A stretch of 64,000 nt of DNA from Tigriopus japonicus (lineage: Eukaryota; Arthropoda; Copepoda; Harpacticoida; Harpacticidae). Shown here one piece after another: positions 24,310 to 37,814 of this stretch. The stretch is taken from assembly GCA_010645155.1 (NCBI GenBank), contig CM021313.1, positions 1,544,588 to 1,608,587 of the forward strand, read 5' to 3'. The position numbers were made by a program, and so were the translations under genes. Numbering within the stretch: position 1 is the first letter of the stretch; the number at the start of each line of letters is the position of its first letter. The notes beneath the pieces are model-generated. The model did no database searches and was not told the DNA's origin. It saw nothing but the letters and a program-made list of their open reading frames with translations.

Positions 24310-27300
24310 AGACGAAAAGAATCCATTCGGGCACAGTAACCTTGAACCACGCAATATCATATTTTATTGAATCTATTGTCACACCATAATGACATTGGAT
24401 GTATTAAAAGAGACAAAAAACTTGTTGATCACTCTGCCCACTTTAAATCCTTGGAGGATCAAATTACTGACTGGTACGTAGCCCTATCTACTTAATGATA
24501 TGTTCCAGCATACATGTTGTAAAAGTACAAATTAACTATGCATTGCTTCGAACGCCTTGAAAGTGTCGAGATGTCGCTGTGTTTCATTCATTTCCTCATC
24601 GCCACTTCGTGCACTTCTTTGCATTTACGAGATTGTGCTTCATTCATCATTTTGACAATGAGATTTACAAATGTGTGACGGGTGGAACCACTCATGTAGG
24701 TGATGTATATTCATTTCCTCAAACACCTTAAATGACCACGAACATGGACATCACGGCAAGGAAGACTAGCATGCGGAAACTGGCGAATCAATAGTGCCAG
24801 ATCTTGTTTCCATTCTCAGCGGTCTTTAGATAAATGTTAAGACCACCGAGTCTAGACAAATCAAGATGAGATTTTTCGCGTTGCAATCCTTTGGGCAAGC
24901 GATTTTAACTGCCAAGTAAACAACTTCCACCAAAGTTATTTGCTGTTTATGGCCACCCTTGAACAAAGAATTGTTTGTCAAGAAATTTAGGGCTTGGCCA
25001 TGGTTGGTTGCAACAGAATGCGGTCTTTTTGTTATTTCTCAAGTCAAAGTCCACTTGCTTTCGGGAGACGAATGAATTTAGAGTATAAACATGGTTTGCC
25101 TGGCGTTGAGTGTTCCCTCCATCCATCTTAATGAGGATTAAGCAATTGGGATTACAAGAAGATGATGACTTGGGCCGGTGGTTAATCCTCTTTCTATTAT
25201 GTTGATTACGGGTCTTGTTGCTCTTCTTCGTCTTCTTCCCATCTTACGAACATGCACTAGCCAAGAAGGGAGCCCGAAAAAGAAGCAGTGTTCCTCTCAT
25301 CTTCCGGTTGAAGGAATCCGCCCTCTCCAGGTTTGTGGTAATGAGGTGGAACAATCAACTTGACAACTAAATGGATCAAAATGGTCTCGAAATGGAACGA
25401 AGAACGAATGGCTCCATCATTGAAGATGACAAAGAGTTTTGGAACCGGAGACGGAGAGCAAAGAGTGAAAGAGGACCACCAAGAATATGCAGAGGGGAAG
25501 AAGGGAGGACGAAGAACGGGCAAATATTTGCCGTGTCTTTGATTTTCCCCCAACCAAGTCTCTCGTACGTACCTCTAGTTCTCATTCTTGAGCGGATGGT
25601 AAATCTTCTCGAGACAGTGAAGCCATTATCAATATCCAACCAAGAGCATGGAATCGACTTCAATCCAATATTGTATCTCTTGTACCCATTCAGGATCCCT
25701 TTGAGGGCCCTGCTAGCAGTTTGACAAACCGACTTCACTAGTTCAAAGAAGAAAACGCTTTTTAGTTGCCATGGGTTCTATGGCCGTCTCGAAACCGTCC
25801 AGGCTTTCTTATGACCATCCCAGGTGAAGGTTCTTGGGGTCGAGTATTCCCTCTCTTGAATAAAATTGAACGTCAAGCCCACGAAGCCATCGAGATGGAT
25901 GAGGGGGAATTCCCGGCTTGCAATCTTTTTTCTTCTTTACCCACCACTAGTAGTAGTAAAGCAACAAACGAAGTGAAGTGTAGGGGAAGAAAGTTTGTTG
26001 GGTGTAAAAAAATGGGTCCAATCTTTCAAAGTCTGCGAGCGGATTTGCTCATTTCTTTGATGTGTCCAAATTTAACGGATCGTTTAAAGTGAGCCGAGCA
26101 GTAAAGGATTCCCTCTTTCCCAACAACACGCTTTCAAAGAAGCACATGAACTTGGGGGGGTCCATTTGCATTCATGGTCGAGGCTGATCTCGTGCCACAA
26201 TCAACCAACCAACCAACTAAGGATTGAGATGGCCTTTCGTGTTGACCCAAGAGAAGATGTGATGCAATTTTATGGAAAATTGAAATATTCTGAGCGAATT
26301 TCGAGTCAATCTCAAGCTTCAAAAGAGCTTCCTATCTTTGGAAAAAACGAAGGATGAGAAAGATATGAACTGGCCGAAGATCTGGTCGATGTACAACAGT
26401 AGCTGGAGCCCATAAACCTGGCCATAATCCTCTCCATGTGCATACTCTTGAGAGAAAGAGGAGATCTAGGGATCTCTTCTTCATCCTTGCTAAGATCGAA
26501 GGAAACTGGTTTAGAAGATTTGGCTTTTACCGAGGCTTACGTCGCATAAAGATGCTATATACCTATTGAACTCAATATTGAGATTGTTATTACGTTCATG
26601 TTTTGCATTAGGTTCCTCCACAATCAATCCTGCTTCTGGCTATGCAAAATATTAAGGGAATCTGCGAAGAAGGATAAGTCACTCTCAATCTCTTCAAGTG
26701 CGTAATACCTTTGTTTTGTTTGGGTAACAGATTGAAGTGGAACAGATTGCTTCTCATGGAGCTCTCAGCCAAAGATCTGCCATTTTCTGTTTCTCAACCT
26801 CAATGTTCTGCCTGTACATTTTTGCTTTGTACCTCTTGGCCAAAAGCAAAGGAGAAAGAGCTGTGCAAGACGAGAAAGGAGAAGGAAATGAGCCAAAAGG
26901 TTTTTCTCGTTAAGAAAAATCTTCCTTTTCGAGAGGAGTAACAAGAGTGGAGTCGACTTGAGCCAAGAGAGGTTGGCCTTTAAAGGCAAGCTTTGCTTTT
27001 TTCATATGTTCACACGCTACGCTTTATGCAGACCTCTGATCTTGCAAGAGATCCACGAGAAGACGACGACCCATGTTACACTCCTAGGGGGTAATCCCAT
27101 GCATCGGATGCCATATTTTTGGTCTTTTCGGATCGTTAACTTTGCTTTTCACATGAACTTGCAAAGCCTTCCTGAAGTTTTGAGATCCCTCGAGGCAAAA
27201 TAACATTGCATGATGGTATTCTTTCCCCTAATTCTTTCATTGCCGAGAATTATTCAATTTAGAGCGCCTCAGTGGAACATCGAAGGAATTTGTGTGGTGG

Positions 27301-27392
27301 AAGAAAATCTCAACTTTAGACTCACTCGGAAATAGCCGCAAATCGGATCAAAAAGGGATGACGTGCCGGAAAATGTGAAGGGGAAAAGTGCC
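24310..27392 (+). repeat. 3,083 bp direct duplication, copy 1
   Basis: Matches 31006-34088 at a constant offset of 6,696 bp. Every open frame in one copy has an identical translation in the other, and I saw no mismatch when comparing the lines. Similarity stops abruptly at both ends: base 24309 differs from 31005, and 27393 differs from 34089. The block has no recognisable gene, terminal inverted repeats or LTR, so it is not an obvious transposon. Confidence 0.95.
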
Positions 27393-30300
27393 GTATATCT
27401 TGGTCTGGAAACTGGGACTCTCTTTCGATGGCAATTAAACCCAATGGGCCATTCGACCAAATGACTAAAGAAGAAGGCAGACTGGAACAGCCAAAGAGAA
27501 CCGAAGGAAGGAACACTAAAGCTGTTCCGCGATTTTTCAAAGTCTAATCCGAACTTACTCGAAAACTGTGGATGAAATGCAGTTGGCCATGCCTGAGATT
27601 CTCGTCCTCTTCTTCACTTCTTTTCTTCCCCTCTTTTTACGAGGAATAATCTTCTTGGGGGCTGTGAGATCAATTGTTCCTACCGAAGACGGATCACGTC
27701 TGCAATAAGCGAGGGACCACTTGTATGGAACCGCCGGAGAAGAAATGTGCACTAGTAGCGGTAATATCATGTGTTCCATATCCATTAGGAAATCAGAAAA
27801 CGGATCTGCCACACCGATCCAATTCGAAGATCCATTTCACTGGCGTCACATTGTGTTTCGGATGTCCATCAGAATGATCAGATCCATCCTTGAGAAGGAG
27901 AGGAGTAAGCAATCGACGATCATTGGGCAGGTCCGAAACAGCGGCTAGTAAGAGCGAGAGATAATGGCATGTAAAAGCCTCCATTCTTGTGACGGATTGG
28001 AAATGAAGTATTCAAGACCTCTGGGGTTCGATTTATCGGGTTGCCCGAATTCAATTTGTACCTTGTCTTTTTTAAGGAGGCCGGAATGTTCAAAAAAAAT
28101 CCAATAGTGAATCATGTCTCTGTTTGCGATTTCAGGTATGCTCCCACGTGACATTTATTGCCACCTAAGCGGTCACTTTCTGAGCAGATTTTTTGCAATC
28201 AAATCTTCTCTCCTCGCTCAGAAATGTCGGAAATGTCCGAAGAAACAATCTTGGAGAGAGATAGGAAGGAGAAAGAACACAAACTCAGGGGAACTTTGAG
28301 GAGGACCTTCAATCCTTTTAAAAAATCCCAAAGCTCAGGAAAAAAGAGAACGAAGAAGAGCACAGGGTTTCCTTTTCGGCTCCGCAGCAGTACTTGATTT
28401 TTATAGCATCTATTTGAAGTTGACCGACCTTGTTCAGGGTTTGCTTGAATGTTGTTATCATTTCGAGGCATACCGCACGGAGGAGACCGCGAGGAGGAAG
28501 GTCTCTTTATTCATAGGGCTTGCTGGAGGCAATGACACGAATGACATGATGAGAAATGAGATTTGCTAGTCTGGTTTCCAACATGAATGCAAGAATTCGT
28601 CATATTTTACCAACGAGCAAACGAAGGAAGGAAAGAAAGAAAGAGAGACTGACAACAGAAAAGGATCCGCCTTGTTCCACATTTACCATCTAGGAGAGAT
28701 GATGCACTCCTTTCACTACAAAGAGCCACGAGAGGAGCAAAAAATACATCCAAGCCTTTGAATATTTCTCGTTCCGTCTTCCTCCTGAAAAGTGAAGAGA
28801 TAAGAAACATCATCCGGCACAGAGTGCAGTTTTCGTTTCCCCCTGAAATGGTGAATGGTGTCTTGAGAGACTCTCGGTATGAACTTGGGGTAGCTCTTAT
28901 GTATACACACACATGAATTCATTGCTGCTCCAAAGGATTTTCGGCTAGATGTGGCGACACTTTCAGAATAGTAATTGCCAGGTTCCACTTTTCATGGGCC
29001 ACTAGTGCTCCTCTTTTGCTTCTCCTAGCAAACCAAGAAAAGGAAAAAGGGGGAATGGAGTCGTTCCAACAAAACCACTTGTACTTCAAGTGTCTGGTAC
29101 ATATGTAGGGAACTCTCAAAGGGCTCTTGTTCCTTTTGTTAGATTCAACTTTTTATTAGTGCTGGCTGATCTTCTTGTTTTGTTATGAACCCAAATTTGT
29201 TTTATGTTCCTTGAACGCGTTCGTGGAGTGCTCTGCTTGGATGACTGGCTGTTGAACTCGTATCTAGCGCATAATGGAGCCAAGGGAAATGTTCCATCCC
29301 TCATCTCGCTTGTTCATTGACTTGGAAATATTCATGAAAGAAGAAAGGATTATCCTGGATTAGAGGCATCGTTTGTCAAAAAGAGAGCTGACGATGAAGC
29401 CTTGTTTGGAATTGAAGAAATCCATTTTCTCGAAATGGTTGTGGCAGTTCTGACCCCTTTGACCGTAGATCAAGTGTGCTTCAGAATTTCATTTTCATGT
29501 GGTGACAAGATCAAGGAGAGAGTAGTAGGACGGGAAGATTTGCCGCTTGAATTTCAAATGCCAAATTCGGCAGCAGCATTTGCATTTTCCACGGTCGCCG
29601 AAGCTCATAAAATATTTTCTTTCCTTTTGCTTTTCGGGTGTGGAGTAGAGAAAAATGAAGGAAACATCGGCTTTTTACGATCCTCTTGTTATGTTTTTAT
29701 AGAGAAGAGAGAGGAAACGAGGAAATGCACTTGTCAGATCCAGGGCCAAGTGTATTGACACCCGATTCCGCCGAGACGAGTGGCTTTTCCTGATCCATAT
29801 ATTCCCAGAACTCTCCTTCCTTTGAGAGAAATGATCCCATTAGCACATGGTCTGACTCTCAGAAGAGTCTGTGTTCATCTAATTCATAGATCTGTAATCC
29901 ACCTTGGAATGGGAGCCAAAGATGGTTACGTGGAGAGATAGGCATGTATTTCCAAGCCACAATGGGACGGTTTCGAATTTGGAAATGGCTTGCAAAGAAG
30001 AGGTGTCATTTGTTTTGATGTCTTTGTTGTTCCAAGATCCCGAGTTGGGATCTTTGCTGTACACATGCCATTCGGCAAAGACAGAAGACGACAAGTACAC
30101 AACATACAAAACAGAATATTGTCAGGGTACCAAGGGGAAATCAAGTGTCTGCCAGGGATGTCTACCACGCACAATCTCTTATTATGACTTCTCTTCATGA
30201 AACGGAGGAGGGAGCAATTTGGAAAATGTGGTCGAGTACATCCTTGGCAAGTTTTACGACCAGATCATGCAACCTCTCATCATGTAATTGTGTAAGATGT

Positions 30301-31005
30301 TCCTGCAGCAATCGATATTACAATTTTTGTGCGATTTCGTGGTGAACTTGCACAGTTGCTCGCGAGTTTGCTTGTTGATGGAAGTGATGGTTCACATCTG
30401 TCGTTGCTACCAACCTCCACATTCTTTTTTGTCACGTATTCACTGTAGAGTTCTCAATCTCGAGAAGCAACCTTCCAATTCTCAACCTTGGGTTGGTCGA
30501 GGTGTTGTCTCGTGTGTTCATGAAGCGTGTCTTTGATCCAAGCATTTTTCTGCCCTGTTTTGGAGGTGTTCATCTTTGCGAAGAACGAAGATCGACCACC
30601 ATGCATTCTTTGGCATTTGCCATTCACCATGAAAAGTTCTCCTTTTTCGTAAAGATTAATATCTTGTATGTGGTCACGAAAGAAGCAAGGTGTGGGTAGA
30701 TCTCGCTAAATGTTGGTGCTGGGCGTGGTCTTCCAAATGAGGCATGCGGATCTTCTCGGTTCGCCAAGTTCGTCCAAGTGACGATTGGGACTAAAGTTGC
30801 CCTTTTCCCCCTTGGTTTATTCGTTTATTGGTCGTCAACCATTGGGGCCGGCTAGCTCATGGAGTAGAACAAATGCTTTAGGGTGCACTTCTTCGTTGCT
30901 GTCCCCATGACTATGGCTAATGTCACAATCATGTGGAGTATCTCGAACATTTTTCCGCTTTATATTTGGTCGCGTAGGTGGATGAGAAATTCTTGAGCGT
31001 TTGGG
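27393..31005. other. Single-copy spacer between the two duplicate blocks
   Basis: 3,613 bp of intronic sequence that occurs once in the window. No gene or repeat was recognised; short frames such as 28158-28397 lack supporting features. It begins with GTATATCTT, which also occurs at 24288-24296 just before copy 1. Confidence 0.7.
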
Positions 31006-34000
31006 AGACGAAAAGAATCCATTCGGGCACAGTAACCTTGAACCACGCAATATCATATTTTATTGAATCTATTGTCACACCATAATGACATTGGATGTAT
31101 TAAAAGAGACAAAAAACTTGTTGATCACTCTGCCCACTTTAAATCCTTGGAGGATCAAATTACTGACTGGTACGTAGCCCTATCTACTTAATGATATGTT
31201 CCAGCATACATGTTGTAAAAGTACAAATTAACTATGCATTGCTTCGAACGCCTTGAAAGTGTCGAGATGTCGCTGTGTTTCATTCATTTCCTCATCGCCA
31301 CTTCGTGCACTTCTTTGCATTTACGAGATTGTGCTTCATTCATCATTTTGACAATGAGATTTACAAATGTGTGACGGGTGGAACCACTCATGTAGGTGAT
31401 GTATATTCATTTCCTCAAACACCTTAAATGACCACGAACATGGACATCACGGCAAGGAAGACTAGCATGCGGAAACTGGCGAATCAATAGTGCCAGATCT
31501 TGTTTCCATTCTCAGCGGTCTTTAGATAAATGTTAAGACCACCGAGTCTAGACAAATCAAGATGAGATTTTTCGCGTTGCAATCCTTTGGGCAAGCGATT
31601 TTAACTGCCAAGTAAACAACTTCCACCAAAGTTATTTGCTGTTTATGGCCACCCTTGAACAAAGAATTGTTTGTCAAGAAATTTAGGGCTTGGCCATGGT
31701 TGGTTGCAACAGAATGCGGTCTTTTTGTTATTTCTCAAGTCAAAGTCCACTTGCTTTCGGGAGACGAATGAATTTAGAGTATAAACATGGTTTGCCTGGC
31801 GTTGAGTGTTCCCTCCATCCATCTTAATGAGGATTAAGCAATTGGGATTACAAGAAGATGATGACTTGGGCCGGTGGTTAATCCTCTTTCTATTATGTTG
31901 ATTACGGGTCTTGTTGCTCTTCTTCGTCTTCTTCCCATCTTACGAACATGCACTAGCCAAGAAGGGAGCCCGAAAAAGAAGCAGTGTTCCTCTCATCTTC
32001 CGGTTGAAGGAATCCGCCCTCTCCAGGTTTGTGGTAATGAGGTGGAACAATCAACTTGACAACTAAATGGATCAAAATGGTCTCGAAATGGAACGAAGAA
32101 CGAATGGCTCCATCATTGAAGATGACAAAGAGTTTTGGAACCGGAGACGGAGAGCAAAGAGTGAAAGAGGACCACCAAGAATATGCAGAGGGGAAGAAGG
32201 GAGGACGAAGAACGGGCAAATATTTGCCGTGTCTTTGATTTTCCCCCAACCAAGTCTCTCGTACGTACCTCTAGTTCTCATTCTTGAGCGGATGGTAAAT
32301 CTTCTCGAGACAGTGAAGCCATTATCAATATCCAACCAAGAGCATGGAATCGACTTCAATCCAATATTGTATCTCTTGTACCCATTCAGGATCCCTTTGA
32401 GGGCCCTGCTAGCAGTTTGACAAACCGACTTCACTAGTTCAAAGAAGAAAACGCTTTTTAGTTGCCATGGGTTCTATGGCCGTCTCGAAACCGTCCAGGC
32501 TTTCTTATGACCATCCCAGGTGAAGGTTCTTGGGGTCGAGTATTCCCTCTCTTGAATAAAATTGAACGTCAAGCCCACGAAGCCATCGAGATGGATGAGG
32601 GGGAATTCCCGGCTTGCAATCTTTTTTCTTCTTTACCCACCACTAGTAGTAGTAAAGCAACAAACGAAGTGAAGTGTAGGGGAAGAAAGTTTGTTGGGTG
32701 TAAAAAAATGGGTCCAATCTTTCAAAGTCTGCGAGCGGATTTGCTCATTTCTTTGATGTGTCCAAATTTAACGGATCGTTTAAAGTGAGCCGAGCAGTAA
32801 AGGATTCCCTCTTTCCCAACAACACGCTTTCAAAGAAGCACATGAACTTGGGGGGGTCCATTTGCATTCATGGTCGAGGCTGATCTCGTGCCACAATCAA
32901 CCAACCAACCAACTAAGGATTGAGATGGCCTTTCGTGTTGACCCAAGAGAAGATGTGATGCAATTTTATGGAAAATTGAAATATTCTGAGCGAATTTCGA
33001 GTCAATCTCAAGCTTCAAAAGAGCTTCCTATCTTTGGAAAAAACGAAGGATGAGAAAGATATGAACTGGCCGAAGATCTGGTCGATGTACAACAGTAGCT
33101 GGAGCCCATAAACCTGGCCATAATCCTCTCCATGTGCATACTCTTGAGAGAAAGAGGAGATCTAGGGATCTCTTCTTCATCCTTGCTAAGATCGAAGGAA
33201 ACTGGTTTAGAAGATTTGGCTTTTACCGAGGCTTACGTCGCATAAAGATGCTATATACCTATTGAACTCAATATTGAGATTGTTATTACGTTCATGTTTT
33301 GCATTAGGTTCCTCCACAATCAATCCTGCTTCTGGCTATGCAAAATATTAAGGGAATCTGCGAAGAAGGATAAGTCACTCTCAATCTCTTCAAGTGCGTA
33401 ATACCTTTGTTTTGTTTGGGTAACAGATTGAAGTGGAACAGATTGCTTCTCATGGAGCTCTCAGCCAAAGATCTGCCATTTTCTGTTTCTCAACCTCAAT
33501 GTTCTGCCTGTACATTTTTGCTTTGTACCTCTTGGCCAAAAGCAAAGGAGAAAGAGCTGTGCAAGACGAGAAAGGAGAAGGAAATGAGCCAAAAGGTTTT
33601 TCTCGTTAAGAAAAATCTTCCTTTTCGAGAGGAGTAACAAGAGTGGAGTCGACTTGAGCCAAGAGAGGTTGGCCTTTAAAGGCAAGCTTTGCTTTTTTCA
33701 TATGTTCACACGCTACGCTTTATGCAGACCTCTGATCTTGCAAGAGATCCACGAGAAGACGACGACCCATGTTACACTCCTAGGGGGTAATCCCATGCAT
33801 CGGATGCCATATTTTTGGTCTTTTCGGATCGTTAACTTTGCTTTTCACATGAACTTGCAAAGCCTTCCTGAAGTTTTGAGATCCCTCGAGGCAAAATAAC
33901 ATTGCATGATGGTATTCTTTCCCCTAATTCTTTCATTGCCGAGAATTATTCAATTTAGAGCGCCTCAGTGGAACATCGAAGGAATTTGTGTGGTGGAAGA

Positions 34001-34088
34001 AAATCTCAACTTTAGACTCACTCGGAAATAGCCGCAAATCGGATCAAAAAGGGATGACGTGCCGGAAAATGTGAAGGGGAAAAGTGCC
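31006..34088 (+). repeat. 3,083 bp direct duplication, copy 2
   Basis: Second copy of 24310-27392, same orientation, apparently identical along its full length. Either a very recent duplication or an assembly artefact; both explain the lack of divergence. Confidence 0.95.
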
Positions 34089-37000
34089 TTCAACAAAATT
34101 TGATTGAAAAAAAAAATAATCCCCAAAATACCCCCACCGTCTTTTGAGCGAGCCAGGGAATCGAGACCAACTTCTCAAGCGAGTGAAAGAGCTAGCTCGC
34201 TTCTCATTTTGTGGTGAAAAAAGGCGGATGATATCATTATAGTGAACTGGCGAAGATCTCGATTTGGAACAGCTTGGCCCTTTTGCCGGCCTCCATTTTT
34301 CTCGTATCTCTCGTCGGACTCTGACTCTTGGTGAGAAGGCGACCAAGGCAAGCTTGATGTTAGTTCGCATTTTCCATTGGGACGAACTTGTCGAGATGAT
34401 TGAGAGATAAAAGAGAGTTCTAACTCGATGAATGAAAGTAAATGGGAACCCTTTTGCATCTTTTTCACTGATCTGGCGAAGGAGCTTGAGATCCAGGTCA
34501 CGATCCAAGAAGAGCTTGGGCTGCCAAACAAACCCAAAATCCAATTCTTCTATTGGTTTATAGCTTTCGGCTCGTCTTTTGCAAATCCCTCAATATTTGA
34601 TAAACATTTTTTTCCTCTCAGGCTAACAATAGCTTTCAACTGGGACTGGTGGAATTGAAGTTCCGAGTGGAGAACCAGATTTTCGGAAATCAGATTCTGG
34701 CGTCTGCTCAAATATTCCAGTTTGAAACCATTCCACCTACAGAGGATATGTAAGGTCTCTTCTTTCTCTCATTGTGTATTCCAGAGGTTCCACTTAGCTT
34801 GAAGCACGATTGAGTGTGGCTCTCGTTTCTTTCTCTCCCTCTTGCTCTTCTTCTTATTCCCCTCCTCTCTCCTTCACCTGCGTCGTTCTTTGTGTTGTTT
34901 CGTGGCGTGTTCCAAGGTGCTTCAGTGTTCCTTACGTTCCATTCCTATTGACTAAGTTGGAAGACAAAACCCACAATTTTCTCTCTTGTTATTTGCTGGA
35001 CGGGCATAGATCGCGCTTGAGAATGGGGCCTCTCCCTTTTTTAGAGGTATTGAAGAAACACTTCACACTTGCAAGGAAATGATCAATCAGCACAATTTGG
35101 ACTCTCTTTTTCTCGAAGAGGGAGGGGAAAGCAAGAGGAAAATTGTTCCAACTTTGGTGCGTCGTGGCATATTGTGTCCATCAACTTCGTCTGATAACTC
35201 GGACCGAGCAGTGAAGAACGTGTGAGCACGACCAGATTTCGAGCCCGGTGACAAAATGAGTTGTGAGTGGCGTGTCATTCATATTTCAATCTCGCCAACA
35301 CCGTGGTGTCCGTGATGAATGTGGGTCTGACTATTGACAGATTGCTCATCTCATCTCGCGAGAAACTCCGCGTCTCAAACGGGGAGAGACGTTTCAATCT
35401 GATCCTCGTGGGTCCAACGGACTAATAGCGTAAAAAGTGCACCTTCACGCTCACCCTCGAGATGCCAATTCAAGCAGGAGAAGAAGATTTATGCTTGTTT
35501 TCGCACAAAAGCACAAAAACGCCAACAAGGTGTTCCCGTCACTCGACCGACGAAAGAGAAGCAAGGCGTTAATGTTTATTTTGCCGTTCCAAATTGAAAA
35601 TTGCGAAGATGCATTTTTGCACAAAGACACATGTTCACATGTTTTTTGAGGGAATCCCCGGTGAAATGTTCCAGACTCTTTCCGCTTCCAATTCCAGTCA
35701 GTGGATGTGGTCTTCAAACGTGATCCTTCGGGAGTGCGGAGAGTTGTAAATGTGCCATAAAATGTCCTCACATCATGCTGTATGTTCGTTCGCTCGTAGT
35801 AGTAGTAGCAGCGCTTTTCAATCTAGTAGATTGACTTGCGAGCATTCCTGAATGCAAAGAAAGGCGAAATATACGAATTCCAAGGAAAACGAAGCCGTCC
35901 CTCGCCGTCGTCTCTTACCTTGATCATTCTGGAGTGCTTTTGTTGGCTCAACAATATCTTTTCTTGCTTCGTCTTTGTCGTCGTCGTCTAGTGCCGGATT
36001 GCTTTCAAGTCATCATGATGAAAAGGCCAAGTTTTCCCCAGGGTGGAAAGTGATCCGTCTTGCTCTTTTAACACATCGTCCGGATAAAGTCGTTTCCATC
36101 GCTGCTCCGCGAGTAATGAGGGTCCAATCTTCCACTTGTGTCCTGCCTCTCACTCGTCTTTGGCGATCTCGTTAAGATTGCCAATGCAATACCTCAAATA
36201 CCTTTTCAGAGATCAGTTTCAGTGAACTGTGCAACGACACCGGGCAAAGTTCAAGTTCGGCCTTTAGTTCAAGTCTTTTGAAACGCTGGCAAGAAACCTC
36301 GCTACTCGGTCTTTGTTGCTTCATGGATTTCCGCTTTGTGTTTGTCAAGAAGCGAGGGGTGTAATAGAATAAATGAGACAAATCATATGGAACGAGCCAA
36401 GGCTTTGAGAAGGAAAAATAAATCGAATGTCTGCTTGGCTTTCGCCTTGAAGCAACACTAGCCCTAAAGCGAGATGACAGGAATAGAATGGGATAATTGA
36501 TGGAACTTGACACGAGCTCGGGACAGAGAGCAATTTCGAAATGTTTCAAGGATCATTGGCTTTGATTTACAGACAAACCCATCTTGCTCTGATTTTGGGA
36601 CAAGAACGAAACAATTATGGGACTGGAACATGAAATGAGGGTCGTTTAGAGCAAATTGCCGGCGTCCGCCCCATTTCATGATGAAGAGAGAGAGAGCGAG
36701 ACACTCACTACTGGAAGAGGACACCATTCCTTTTCAATGAGGTGTCTGGCCACGCTTTTATTTGGCTTTGCTAGAGGGCCAATGTCGACGTCGCCGCTCA
36801 AAAAGCCTCCTCGTTGTGGAGGATGAATCGCCCTTTTCTTGCCTCCATCGTGGGTTCGCTTTTGTTCGACAAATTCTCAAGTTTGGGCACAATCTGGTCC
36901 TAGCGTGCCTGTCGTGCCATGGAGGAGAATTCTTCGTTTCCTCTTTCGAACCTTGTACACATGGCCTCATTTTTAATTGAAAATGTCAATCTAATTAAAG

Positions 37001-37513
37001 CGTTTAACATCTTCAAGATGTTTTCACTTGGCAGAGTGGGGGAAAATTGGGGAAAATTTCTGCTTCTCGAATGTGTTTGAATGTCAGAAATCTTTTCTTT
37101 CATTTGAAGTTGCTTGAAGACTTCATTCGATTTATGTGGTGGAACAAAACCTGTCACGATTACATCTCTTGAGATATTTGTTGGCATGCTCCTTTGAGGT
37201 TGTTTTTCTGTGGCATCTTAAAGGTCTCAAGTTTTTCGTTCTCTTGTCATCAGGTGCAGGAGCTCTCGAACTGGCTCATGGAACTAACTAGAAATATATC
37301 TTCAGTTCCACTTTTAGGGCTTGAAGAAAAAAATGCTCGAAAGGTCGGTTATGTGTGTATAATTTATGGTTTCTACAAAAGAGCAATGTGAGACAGTCTC
37401 CTCTATCTCTCGGACTTTGGCCGAGGTTTTCCAAGAAACAATTCCATTGAGCTGTAATGACAGCCTCAACCAAATCCCCAGGGATGTTTATCGTTATGTC
37501 TTCTCCATTTCAG

Positions 37514-37814
37514 GACATTCGAGACGCCTTTCCCGACATCACCATCTACAGTGTCATGATTGAGCAAACGGATGGTCGCTACAAACCGGGAGCGAAATTA
37601 ACCCTTCAGAAGCCGGAATTGTTAGACGATTGGCCGAAATCTCGTCAGAATGTATTCATCTTGAACAAGGAAGTCTCCGTGTGTATTGGAAGCTCTGATG
37701 GATGGCTGTGCGTGGCCAAACTCCCTCTTGATTATACTGATGACCAGTTTATGCAATTGGCCGAGAGCTATGGACGGGTGAAGGAAGCCTTCCTAATGAT
37801 ATCGGAACTAACGG
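37514..37814 (+). CDS. Raver: Raver coding exon 2 (RRM1 remainder, start of RRM2)
   Basis: Starts after CCATTTCAG in phase 0 with DIRDAFPDITIYSVMIEQ, continuing RRM1 from exon 1. RRM2 opens with GWLCVAKLPLDYTDDQF, aligning with the vertebrate Raver1 segment ALLCVANLPPSLTQQQF. The exon ends inside the ELTG codon (phase 1) at donor GTACGT. Its length of 301 nt keeps the frame with exon 3. Confidence 0.88.

Larger units (their letters stand above)
8198..37513 (+). other. Raver intron 1 (29.3 kb)
   Basis: Bounded by donor GTAGGA at 8198 and acceptor TTTCAG at 37513, phase 0, splitting RRM1 after its first strand. No exon fitting the Raver alignment is missing, and no nested gene was recognised; open frames inside are unordered and mostly below 130 codons. 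It contains a 3.08 kb direct duplication, a (TTG)n microsatellite, CCAA and CT simple repeats, and a strikingly high frequency of GTTCC/GGAAC. Alternative first exons or enhancers could lie here but cannot be seen directly. Confidence 0.8.

Noticed and set aside
25376..25738. Matching 120-codon minus-strand frames at 25376-25738 and 32072-32434
   Set aside because: They are identical only because the DNA is duplicated. No domain, splice site or signal supports them, and overlapping frames exist on the other strand.
28021..28060. GGGTTCGATT motif resembling a tRNA B box
   Set aside because: No matching A box or acceptor, D and anticodon stems could be folded around it.
28158..28397. Basic 79-codon frame following a CAG-like acceptor
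   Set aside because: It could be read as a nested exon, but the frame has no partner exon and nothing similar occurs in Raver proteins between RRM1 strands 1 and 2.
24310..34088. Reading the duplicated blocks as LTRs of a retrotransposon
   Set aside because: The blocks are 3 kb, lack TG...CA ends, and the spacer has no gag or pol coding sequence, primer-binding site or polypurine tract.
34044..34544. 166-codon minus-strand open frame in Raver intron 1
   Set aside because: Begins across the edge of duplication copy 2, has no recognised domain, and overlaps another frame on the same strand.
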